In this document: positions 44,641 through 52,897 of the stretch, piece after piece
How positions within the stretch are numbered: the first letter of the stretch is position 1
Layout: each line of letters begins with the position of its first letter
Source of the DNA: Yimella lutea
GTDB lineage: Bacteria > Actinomycetota > Actinomycetes > Actinomycetales > Dermatophilaceae
Direction: 5' to 3'
Length of the DNA: 64,000 nt
Assembly (NCBI RefSeq): GCF_006715095.1
Contig: NZ_VFMO01000001.1
Coordinates: 2,046,001 to 2,110,000 of the forward strand
Program-made: the position numbers and the translations under genes
Notes under the pieces: model-generated
The model's database searches: none
What the model was told of the DNA's origin: nothing
The model's input: the letters and a program-made list of their open reading frames with translations, nothing else

Positions 44641-44935
44641 ATTAGGACGGCGGATGTGGCGTGAGGGGCGAGTGAAGCAAATCAAGCCATGCCGGGAGGG
44701 AGGCGAGGGTAAAACTGAGCGCGAGGATTGCCAGGATGGGGAATCCAGTTGGCCGGCTCTGAGCGGTCTGCGGCGAACAATGCGCGACCGAGTCAGAAGA
44801 CCAGTGCGCTCGCAACAACGACCGCCAGAGTCGACAGGACACTCTCCGACGGCGCGGCGCACGGACGGTCACCTATGGCCACTCGGTAGGATAGATCAGG
44901 GATGTCGACTGAACAAACACAGAGGAGAGTGAAGC
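44641..44935. other. Intergenic region before the IetAS-like pair
   Basis: 295 bp. The only candidate gene is a weak reverse-strand frame (44642-44872) with a hydrophobic stretch, which I do not call. TAGGAT at about 44887 may be a -10 element for the ATPase gene, and AGAGGAGAGTG is its ribosome site. Confidence 0.5.
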
Positions 44936-45913
44936 ATGGCACGCGGAGACCTGCTTTTGGCTCTCGTTCAATCTGGCGCCGGAGGTGACGACCTCGCGTT
45001 CCGGCGCGCAGCCGAGGCTCTCATCGCCGAGGAAGAAAACAAGAAGCACAATGTGCTTGCCTCGCAGCTGACGGACGCGTTGCACACTCGGCGATCCACC
45101 CCGGCGGCCAACGTCACATCACTCGCGCGGAATGACGCAGTTCGCGGGTTGTTCTACGAGCAGGAACCCGAACGGCGACTGTCGGAGTTGGTTCTTCCCG
45201 TCGAGGCCCGTCAATCAGTCAGTCAACTCATTGAAGAGCATCACCGCCGTGATCTTCTGCGCAGTCACGGTGTCGAGCCTCGTCATCGCCTCCTGTTCGT
45301 CGGGCCGCCCGGCGGCGGTAAGACTTCACTGGCCGAGGCGGTCGCGACTGAGCTGGCCGTTCCATTGCTGAGTGTTCGCTATGAAGGTCTGATCGGCAGT
45401 TTCCTCGGTGAGACCGCATCCCGCATGGAGGCATTGTTCGATGCGGTGAGGGTCAGGCCGTGCGTGCTCTTCTTCGATGAGTTCGACGTTGTCGCGAAAG
45501 AACGTGGTGACACTCATGAGACCGGCGAGATCAAGCGGGTTGTGAGTTCATTGCTGCTGCAAGTGGACAGGCTTCCGAGTCACGTCATCGTCATTGCAGC
45601 CACTAATCATGCCGAGCTCCTGGATCGCGCGGTCTGGCGGCGCATGCAACTTCGGCTCGACCTGCCGAACCCCACACGAGCCGGAAAGATCGAGTGGCTG
45701 CAAGCATGGTCGGCTCGGAGCGGAGTGAACCTTGGGCTCTCTCCTCGGACGATTGCTGACCGTCTCGGCCGGGTCAGCTTCGCTGAGCTCGAAGAGTTCG
45801 CTTTGGACGTCCAAAGGCGCTCCATCCTCTCGGGGCCGGAGCCCGACTCGACGTTGGTCGTGCAGCAGTTACTCAAGCAGTGGTCGAGTCGCGCCCACGT
45901 TAGCGAGGCGTAA
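44936..45913 (+). CDS. ietA: AAA+ ATPase of an IetAS-like system
   Basis: 325 aa. AAA+ core with Walker A VGPPGGGKTSLAEAVATEL (residues 123-130), Walker B CVLFFDEFDVVAKERGDT (about 178-184), sensor 1 IAATNHAELLD (Asn224) and an arginine finger near RAVWRRMQ (about 236). The N-terminal 110 residues form a helical adaptor. IetA/IetS pairs were described as a plasmid incompatibility-enhancing locus and later as an anti-phage system with an AAA ATPase plus a subtilisin-like protease, and this gene is directly followed by such a protease (TAATG overlap). Assignment to IetA rests on gene order and domains. Base composition is more A/T-rich than its surroundings. Confidence 0.75.
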   Translation: MARGDLLLALVQSGAGGDDLAFRRAAEALIAEEENKKHNVLASQLTDALHTRRSTPAANVTSLARNDAVRGLFYEQEPERRLSELVLPVEARQSVSQLIEEHHRRDLLRSHGVEPRHRLLFVGPPGGGKTSLAEAVATELAVPLLSVRYEGLIGSFLGETASRMEALFDAVRVRPCVLFFDEFDVVAKERGDTHETGEIKRVVSSLLLQVDRLPSHVIVIAATNHAELLDRAVWRRMQLRLDLPNPTRAGKIEWLQAWSARSGVNLGLSPRTIADRLGRVSFAELEEFALDVQRRSILSGPEPDSTLVVQQLLKQWSSRAHVSEA

Positions 45914-48429
45914 TGCCTCCGGAGGACCGGGCCTCAACAGAGCGGCCCGTCATTCTGGGGCGAGTTACATCGCCGCGCACGATTCCAGGGCGGCGTGGCG
46001 GTGGTGAACGAGCTCGGTTCACCGATCCGGAGGAACGCTCGCGGCGGATCGATGCACGTTTTGATGAGGCGCTAGCCGCGATCGGCGATCAGGTTCAAAT
46101 TTCGAATTCGATCCATGCTGCTGACCCTCAGCTAGTGCTCGTTTTCGAAGCGCTCGATGAGCAGATCGATTTGTCTACTGTGGCCAACAACCTTGGCATC
46201 GAAATTCTCATCGAGGCTGAGAGCGCGATCACGCCCACCGAGGAGTTCGAGCTTGTCAGCGAGGAACCACGGAACCCGTACATCGGTTCATGTTTGCATG
46301 CCGTATGTGCGAACCAGACCGCGTTTGAGAATCTGCTTTCGCTCTGGCGTACGTGGAGAACCACGGAAGGTCTTCCTAACGGATATTCGAAGCTCCGGGA
46401 CCTCTTCGCCCACCTGAAAGACCTCCGACCGTGGGGGCCACAAGATCGGCTGCGGGCCATCGACTGGGACGAGTACTTCGCCGGGCACATTGATGATCGC
46501 CCGCAGAGTATCGAAATTGAGTTGTGGTATCGCCGGAGTGATCAGAAGCGGCGACAGAGTCAGCAGGAGGTGACCGCTCTGGTCGAACAGGCCGGTGGTC
46601 AAGTCACTGCATCGGCGATCATTGACCAGATCGGATATCACGGGCTCAAATGCACCGTGCCGAATAAGGTGCTGCGTGATCTGGCGTCCGGAGACCACGA
46701 TGCGGTTCGTGTCGTCCGATCCGCGAATGTCATGTACCTGCGCGTGTCGGGGCAAGCCCTCCCTATCGTCGGACCGCCCACCGAAGTACAAGGACAGATC
46801 GATAACGCCCTGCCCACGGGCGATCCGGTTCTCTGCCTGCTTGATGGAGCCCCTGCGGCGAACCACCCGCTGTTGCGCGGACGCGTGGAGGTTTACGATC
46901 CCGACGACCTGCTCGAAAAGGCAACCGTGGATGAACTCCGACACGGCACGTGGATGTCGTCAGTGGCCGTCTGGGGCGACCGCGGCCTCGGCGAGGCTCC
47001 TGCGGTGCGACCGGTACTCGTCCGCCCAATCCTGACCCCTGCCGACGACACTGAGAACAGGATCGAAGAGCTTCCTGCCGAGGAACTTGTGCCGGACCTG
47101 ATGTGGCGGGCATTCCGGGAACTGTTCGACGGCACAGACGCGCAGCCAGCAGCGGGTGAGACGATCGCGATCGTCAACATCTCGGTGGGTGACCCGGCCT
47201 CACCATTCGAAACCATCCTCTCGTCTTGGGCACGCATCATCGACTGGCTCAGCTATCAGTACGGCGTGCTCATCATCGTCTCGGCGGGAAATCACCAGAG
47301 TCTCGTTCTCAGCCCAGCATCCTCTACCGAGATCGCTGGACTCCAAGGCGACGAGCGACGACGGGCGACCCTAAATGCGATCGCCCGCCAGCAGAACAAA
47401 CGACGGCTTCTTGCTCCCGCTGAATCAGTGAACGCCATCAGCGTCGGCGCAATTCATGGCGACGCATCGACAGTCGATCCGCAGGGATATGCCGTTGATC
47501 CCACTGATGGACTTCCGGCCATCAGCCCCATATCTCCGACTGGCAGTGGATACCGTCGAAGTGTTAAACCAGACCTCGCAGCTAACGGCGGTCGCGTGTT
47601 CTTTAGAGACGGCATCTCCGCGCAGGAAACGATCTCTTTCGCTGGTATCTCGGCGCTCGGACCCGGCATCCGGGTGGCGACCCCGAGCCAGTTTCAAGAG
47701 ACACACATCTCTGGCACGAGCCCGGCAGCGGCACTCGTCGCCAGAAGAGCAGCGCGGCTCCACGATGTGGTCTCCGACATCACCGCCGGGGTATCCATCA
47801 GCACAAGACAACGAGCCTCTGCGATCAAAGCACTTTTGGCGCACGGAGCAGCAGCCCCAGATCATTCGGAGCATGACCCGATCCCTGGTGAGAATGCCTT
47901 CGGGAACGGCGCCGCGATACGCGACTACTCGGAGGGCTGCACCTCGAATGAGGCTGTTGTGCTCTTCATCGGATCGATCGGCGCGAACGAGGAGCAAGAA
48001 CTGCTCTTCCCGCTGCCCGATGGCCTCAACGTACGCGAGACCAAGCGTATCGAAGCGACCCTCGCTTGGCTCACTCCGGTCAACTGGCGGCATCGGCAGT
48101 ACCGGAAAGCTGCGTTGTCTTTCGTCAAGCCGGAGGGCGCCATTCCACGGCTTGGAACACCAACCGGACTCAGCTCAGACGCCACTACGCGTGGAGCAAC
48201 AACCCTGCAACGTCAGTCGTGGGAGTTGCAGAGCACATTCGCATCCGGGCAAGGATCGAACATGAAGGTACGGGTCAAGTGCTACGAGCAAGCCGGCGGA
48301 CTACTCGGCGAGAGGATTGACTTCGCCGTCGCGCTCTCCCTCTGGGTCGCACCTGCACTCAACGTCGACGTGTACAGCCAGGTGCGAGCTCAGGTCCGTT
48401 CCAGAGTCACGATCCAGCCCCAAGGGTAA
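45913..48429 (+). CDS. ietS: Subtilase (S8) protease of an IetAS-like system
   Basis: 838 aa. About 290 N-terminal residues of unknown fold precede an S8 protease domain with all catalytic elements: Asp311 in VLCLLDGAPAANHPLLRGR, His344 in ELRHGTWMSSVAVWG, the oxyanion Asn460 in LIIVSAGNHQSLVLSP and Ser603 in ETHISGTSPAAALVARRAAR. No signal peptide, so it acts inside the cell, as expected for IetS. The C-terminal 200 residues are beta-rich (LLFPLPDGLNVRETKRIEAT). The start overlaps the ATPase stop, giving tight coupling. The likely role is to cleave a target when the ATPase senses phage or plasmid entry; the substrate is unknown. Confidence 0.8.
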   Translation: MPPEDRASTERPVILGRVTSPRTIPGRRGGGERARFTDPEERSRRIDARFDEALAAIGDQVQISNSIHAADPQLVLVFEALDEQIDLSTVANNLGIEILIEAESAITPTEEFELVSEEPRNPYIGSCLHAVCANQTAFENLLSLWRTWRTTEGLPNGYSKLRDLFAHLKDLRPWGPQDRLRAIDWDEYFAGHIDDRPQSIEIELWYRRSDQKRRQSQQEVTALVEQAGGQVTASAIIDQIGYHGLKCTVPNKVLRDLASGDHDAVRVVRSANVMYLRVSGQALPIVGPPTEVQGQIDNALPTGDPVLCLLDGAPAANHPLLRGRVEVYDPDDLLEKATVDELRHGTWMSSVAVWGDRGLGEAPAVRPVLVRPILTPADDTENRIEELPAEELVPDLMWRAFRELFDGTDAQPAAGETIAIVNISVGDPASPFETILSSWARIIDWLSYQYGVLIIVSAGNHQSLVLSPASSTEIAGLQGDERRRATLNAIARQQNKRRLLAPAESVNAISVGAIHGDASTVDPQGYAVDPTDGLPAISPISPTGSGYRRSVKPDLAANGGRVFFRDGISAQETISFAGISALGPGIRVATPSQFQETHISGTSPAAALVARRAARLHDVVSDITAGVSISTRQRASAIKALLAHGAAAPDHSEHDPIPGENAFGNGAAIRDYSEGCTSNEAVVLFIGSIGANEEQELLFPLPDGLNVRETKRIEATLAWLTPVNWRHRQYRKAALSFVKPEGAIPRLGTPTGLSSDATTRGATTLQRQSWELQSTFASGQGSNMKVRVKCYEQAGGLLGERIDFAVALSLWVAPALNVDVYSQVRAQVRSRVTIQPQG

Positions 48430-48560
48430 GCATGATGCGCATGCCACTTTGCATGCACTTTCATCAGTTATTGCGCATCGCCGTCGTTCATCGCGGTGTC
48501 GGAATCTCTGCGCAACTCCCTGATCATGGGAACGAGGCTGTACTTCACCTCAACGGTCGC

Positions 48561-48917
48561 TCAAACAATCTGCTTGGCCAGATCGGTCGCAGCTCGCCGT
48601 TGCGCATGGAAGGTAACGGCCTCACGCACGCGGACTCGAGCGAGCAGGATCAGGCTGACGGGTCCCATGATGATGAACTTCATCGTATTCCACAGGCAGA
48701 GGAGGACGAGGAGGTTGAGCCATCCTGGGCCACCGTCGGTGATGAGGGTGGTGAAGGTGCTGGCTGCCAGGAGGTAGGGCACGGCGAGGAGCATCGCGGG
48801 TACGCCCCACTTGAGTCCTCGCCTCGTGCGGATTGCGTCAAGGAGGATGTTGGTGGGCATATAGCGGCGCAGGAATGCGCGGGTGTGGACGCTGAGGGTC
48901 CAGAGTTGACGGATCAT
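48561..48917 (-). CDS. Membrane protein, 118 aa, beside the relaxase
   Basis: MIRQLWTLSVHTRAFLRRYM, then GLKWGVPAMLLAVPYLLAAS, WLNLLVLLCLWNTMKFIIMG and PVSLILLARVRVREAVTF. Three hydrophobic segments with basic loops. GAGAGGAAAC precedes ATG 48917. It lies 151 bp beyond the stop of the MobF relaxase gene on the same strand, so it may belong to a mobilisation operon. Family not identified. Confidence 0.65.
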   Translation of the reverse strand: MIRQLWTLSVHTRAFLRRYMPTNILLDAIRTRRGLKWGVPAMLLAVPYLLAASTFTTLITDGGPGWLNLLVLLCLWNTMKFIIMGPVSLILLARVRVREAVTFHAQRRAATDLAKQIV

Positions 48918-49068
48918 GACGGGTTTCCTCTCACATGTACGACAGCGTGTCGGAGGCGGTGCGTGTGTGAGTGGCCTTTCGGCCTGCCCCGAAGAGCGTC
49001 ATATCAAGGAGAAATCCGCCTCACGTTCAAGGTTACGCCGCACCAGAGACATTCGGAAGGGCAACCGG

Positions 49069-52000
49069 TTACAGACCCCGACTCGCTCCCTCACGCCGCG
49101 GAGTCCGTGACTGCTCGTCATGTCCCTGGGTGCTGGCGAGGTCACGGAGCCTTGTCAATGCGGTTTTCGCCCGTGCGACGTCGAGCTTCTGCGCGTCGCC
49201 CTCGGGCGCCGGGCCGAGGGGTGTGCGCGTGGTGATGCCGTAACGGTCCCGGTATGCGGCGACCGTCCGGGCTTGCCGTCGCCACACGGCGGCGGTCTTC
49301 GCGCCGTCGGGTTCCTCGCCCAGTACGAGTGCCCATTCCTGGCGTTCGTTGATGGCTTGGTCAAGGACGGCGTTTACGCGGTGTTCGATGAGCTCACGTA
49401 GTTCAGTGAGTGCCTTCCGCATTTCGGTGCTCATTGGTCCTGCGGCCTCAGGAATCAAGCCTGCGATCAAGCGCGGCGCTTTGCGGGTGCGGCCGGACCC
49501 TGCGGGATTGACGGTCGCACGGGCGAGACGATGGTGGAGCACGGAAGCGATGTCGTCCGCGTCGCTGAACCCGCGCGCTGCGACGAGGCGCGGCATAAGG
49601 GCGTCGATGTTGTGGCGGTTCGCTTCTGCGCGCCGGAGTTCAGCGGAAAGGGCACCGAACGCGTCAGATTGGATTGTGTCTTCTGCCTCGTCTCGGGTGA
49701 GGCCGGATTGACGGATAAGGGTGACGAAGCGGTCGTGTTGGGCGGCTTGCGCGATCGTCTCGTACTCCGCCGCGAGCTGCGCGATCGAACCCCAGGCTTC
49801 TTGTTCAGCGGTGATCGTCTCGTGCGCGGAGAGTTCGGCCCCGACGTGTTGCAGTACCCCGTAGAGCACGCTCCGCGCGGTCGCATCCGGATCATCCGCA
49901 GGATGCCGAGTGGAGTGACTGTCGTCTGGTCGGTCGGTAGCGACGTAGACAAGGTTCTTCTGGCGGCCGCGGGTCATTGCAACGTAGAAGTTCTCGCGCG
50001 TCGTAGATGGGTCGGCGAGCACGTGTGAGGTGTCGGTCGTGATGCCCTGAGCACGGTGGGCGGTGACGGCGTAGCCGAGGTCAACGTGCTCGGAGACGTA
50101 GCTAGTCGGGAGGATTACGGTGCCGCGGCTGCCAGCGCGGCGGGCAGTGATTGATCCGTCGTTTCGGATGCCGGTCACGGTCCAGCGGTCACCGTTGCGT
50201 ACCCACCCGCGCGGGGTGTGCAGGCGTCGGTCGTTCTTGCGGGTGATGATCGTGTCACCGACCCCGGCATGAGCATCACCGTGGAGGGCGACTTCACGCC
50301 GGGCATCCACGGTGCCATCGAGGATGAGATCGGCGCGGGCACGCTGGTTCAGCGCATGGACGGATTCGTTCGAGTCCGCAATCAACACCGTTGAAGCGCC
50401 CGCGAGTGTGTCGGTGCGCCAGGCAGTGTAGGCGGCGTCGATCATCGCCTCGGTGTCGCCGCCGGTGATGCGGTCATGTTCGGCGTAGGCGTCGATTGCT
50501 TCGCTGTGTCCGTGGCGGAGGTCGAGGGATGCGGTCTTCTCCCATGCGTTGATGAAGCGATGCACGTCGACCAGTTCGGGTGCGTCGTCGCGGTCGTGGA
50601 CGAGGAGGGAGAATGCGCCGCCGGCGGTGACGGATTGCAGCTGCGCCCAGTCGCCCACGAGCAGCACTTTCGCACCCGCCTCGACGGCTTGCTCGGTGAT
50701 GCGATCCAGGGAGAGCGTGCCAGCGAGGGAGGCTTCATCCACGATCACCAACTGCCTTTCGCGGAAGGATGCTCCCGTGTTCTGGTGGTCTTGCCACCAC
50801 TTCGCGGTGTTCTCCGTCGTGATCCCAATATCATCGGCGAGGACTTGCGCTGCGACCGCAGACGGCGCCAACCCTACGACACTGCCGCGCCCATATTCCT
50901 GCTCCCAAGCGGTACGTAGCGCGCGCATGGCGGTGGTTTTGCCTGCCCCTGCGGGGCCGACCAACACATCAACGGATCGGCCTGAGATCGCCACACTGGC
51001 CAGCGCCCCAGCTTGGTCGTCAGCGAGGAGACGGCCGTCACGGTCCGGGCGGCGGGTGATCTTCTCGATCACCTCCACGGGAACCGTCGGAGCAGTCAGG
51101 GTACGTGCGCGCTGAAGGAGCCGGTCTTCGGCCGCCAGAATGTCCGGTGAGGAGTACACCGTAGAAGCGGTCGGCCGGAACCTGCTGCTGTCATCAGGGC
51201 GGCGGAAGATGGCCGGGCTGGATGCGAGCTCGGGCGGAGTGAGACGGATCGAGACGCGTTCTGCGGCATCGACGACCATCCCCACCACCGCCTCACGATC
51301 CTGCGTGGAGGCAAACCGGTAGGGCATGGTCTGGCGTGCGGCCTCGGCGGTGAGGTTCCATCTGCGCCAGGTCGACCGTTTCTCACCCACAGTCCCCACG
51401 ACACTGCGGGCCAGTGAGTCGATCACGTCCAAGGGCATATCGTCAGCGCGCAACAGCAGCGGTGCGTCATTCGCGGTGATGGTCCGAGCCCAGCCGGTGG
51501 CGTCTTCACCGAGAAGGTGCGACGCACGCTCCCGCCAATCGCCGGTGAGATCCGCGAGGGAACGAACCTGCTTCTCCGGTCTGGTCGCCAACGTTGCCTG
51601 AGCACGCAGCTTGATGACCGTTGCAAGCGACGGTTGCCGACCGTGCCGGGCAACGCACTCATCGATGAGGCGGTTCTTCTCCTGATCAATCTGCCTGGAC
51701 CTGGAGGAGAACTCAGCGACCAGTTTCTCCGGCACCGTCGTGACCGCCCAGGCCGGGTTGCGGTCACGACCCATATCTCGTGCTTCCCACTCGACCCCGA
51801 ACGCGCGGGTGAGATGATCCGCGAACACGGCCTCATGCAGTTCGGAGAGCGCGACGGTGGCGGCGTGGAGGGGTCGGCCGTCGAGTGAGCGCCATTTGCC
51901 ATCGTGCACGGTCTGCACCTTGTTCGAGATCACCACATGCGTATGCAGATGCGGGTCACACGCGCGGGAGTCGTAGTGATCGAATGCGGTTGCGATCACG

Positions 52001-52617
52001 CCGGACACATCGGCTTGCGCAACAGCCCCATTGCGTCCTGCTGCACCGATCCGGGTTGCAGCGACCTCGCGTTCGATGAACACAACCAACTCCGCAACCG
52101 CCGCGTGATGCGCGTCCGCAATCAGCGATTGCGTGCCCGCATCCGCAACCGCCCACAGCACCGATGCGGACTTCGGAATCGAGAACGTGAAATCGAACCC
52201 CGCAACCGCCTTCCGTGCGCCCCGTGCGCTCTCCTCAGCCTCGATCGCAGCGACGGCCTCTGCACGCGCGGTCACGGGGAGGCCCGCGTCGAGACGGGCG
52301 GTGCGGTGCTCGATGCGCTCGGCCACGGTCGGGTAGTTCCGGTACTGCCTGCCGAGCGCCTGGCCGGTCACGGGGTCACGGCCCTGGCCGATCAGACGTT
52401 GAAGATGCTCCTCGGAGACCTCATCTCCGACAGTGATGCTTCCGCTGCCGAGTTCGGTGACGGCTGACCCCATCCAGCGCCCTGGTGGTGTGCCTTCCTC
52501 GGTGTAGTACCTCGTCAGCGGGGTGGAGAGCATCCGGCCGCCGTCACCGGTGGCGACGGTGCGCAGGAGGTACTTGTAGCCGTCGCCGGCGGACATCACC
52601 CGCATCGAAACCGTCAC
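49069..52617 (-). CDS. MobF-type relaxase-helicase (TrwC/TraA-like)
   Basis: 1182 aa from GTG 52617. The N-terminal relaxase nicks oriT and stays bound through a tyrosine (candidates Y14, Y16). VIATAFDHYDSRACDPHLHT then HVVISN (His 223, 225, 227) is the metal-binding three-His motif. The central helicase has Walker A DVLVGPAGAGKTTAMRALRT and Walker B QLVIVDEASLAGTLSLDRI, followed by UvrD/TraI-type motifs including YAVTAHRAQGITTDTSHVL and NFYVAMTRGRQKNLVYVAT. All parts for conjugative mobilisation are present. A small frame upstream ends 4 bp before its start. Confidence 0.9.
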   Translation of the reverse strand: MTVSMRVMSAGDGYKYLLRTVATGDGGRMLSTPLTRYYTEEGTPPGRWMGSAVTELGSGSITVGDEVSEEHLQRLIGQGRDPVTGQALGRQYRNYPTVAERIEHRTARLDAGLPVTARAEAVAAIEAEESARGARKAVAGFDFTFSIPKSASVLWAVADAGTQSLIADAHHAAVAELVVFIEREVAATRIGAAGRNGAVAQADVSGVIATAFDHYDSRACDPHLHTHVVISNKVQTVHDGKWRSLDGRPLHAATVALSELHEAVFADHLTRAFGVEWEARDMGRDRNPAWAVTTVPEKLVAEFSSRSRQIDQEKNRLIDECVARHGRQPSLATVIKLRAQATLATRPEKQVRSLADLTGDWRERASHLLGEDATGWARTITANDAPLLLRADDMPLDVIDSLARSVVGTVGEKRSTWRRWNLTAEAARQTMPYRFASTQDREAVVGMVVDAAERVSIRLTPPELASSPAIFRRPDDSSRFRPTASTVYSSPDILAAEDRLLQRARTLTAPTVPVEVIEKITRRPDRDGRLLADDQAGALASVAISGRSVDVLVGPAGAGKTTAMRALRTAWEQEYGRGSVVGLAPSAVAAQVLADDIGITTENTAKWWQDHQNTGASFRERQLVIVDEASLAGTLSLDRITEQAVEAGAKVLLVGDWAQLQSVTAGGAFSLLVHDRDDAPELVDVHRFINAWEKTASLDLRHGHSEAIDAYAEHDRITGGDTEAMIDAAYTAWRTDTLAGASTVLIADSNESVHALNQRARADLILDGTVDARREVALHGDAHAGVGDTIITRKNDRRLHTPRGWVRNGDRWTVTGIRNDGSITARRAGSRGTVILPTSYVSEHVDLGYAVTAHRAQGITTDTSHVLADPSTTRENFYVAMTRGRQKNLVYVATDRPDDSHSTRHPADDPDATARSVLYGVLQHVGAELSAHETITAEQEAWGSIAQLAAEYETIAQAAQHDRFVTLIRQSGLTRDEAEDTIQSDAFGALSAELRRAEANRHNIDALMPRLVAARGFSDADDIASVLHHRLARATVNPAGSGRTRKAPRLIAGLIPEAAGPMSTEMRKALTELRELIEHRVNAVLDQAINERQEWALVLGEEPDGAKTAAVWRRQARTVAAYRDRYGITTRTPLGPAPEGDAQKLDVARAKTALTRLRDLASTQGHDEQSRTPRREGASRGL

Positions 52618-52620
52618 CAG

Positions 52621-52863
52621 TCACCGCCTCTCCTCACCCCGAAGGTGAGCCCTGTCATCCGCTGTCGCGTTGACTTCTGAGGTCGCTTTCGGACGGTGGC
52701 GCTCCTTGCTTGCAAGACGCGTGACAACCCGTTCGAGCGAACCGCGGAGGTCGGCAGCGCTGCGCGTCCACAGCGGCCGGTGCGGAGTGGGAGGCGTCGG
52801 CTTAGCGGCGGCGGGTGGGGGGGCTCGTGCACCTGGCTGGTGACCAACTGGGAGTGGCAGCAC
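52621..52863 (-). CDS. Possible small protein upstream of the relaxase, 80 aa
   Basis: From GTG 52863 the frame reads a Pro/Ala-rich start (LPLPVGHQPGARAPPPAAAK) and a charged helical end (RSAADLRGSLERVVTRLASK, ERHRPKATSEVNATADDR). It ends just before the relaxase GTG. A competing frame (52614-52847) also ends at the relaxase start. The helical part looks real, while the start is uncertain. It may be an accessory DNA-binding protein. Confidence 0.35.
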   Translation of the reverse strand: MLPLPVGHQPGARAPPPAAAKPTPPTPHRPLWTRSAADLRGSLERVVTRLASKERHRPKATSEVNATADDRAHLRGEERR

Positions 52864-52897
52864 GACTCCGGGGATCACCGTTCTAGGAGGTTCACCC

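Noticed and set aside
47000..51520. GGTGCGACC and GGTGCGACG fragments in the right half (about 47005 and 51515)
   Set aside because: Partial matches inside coding sequence, not near starts, and lacking the full 11-bp core.
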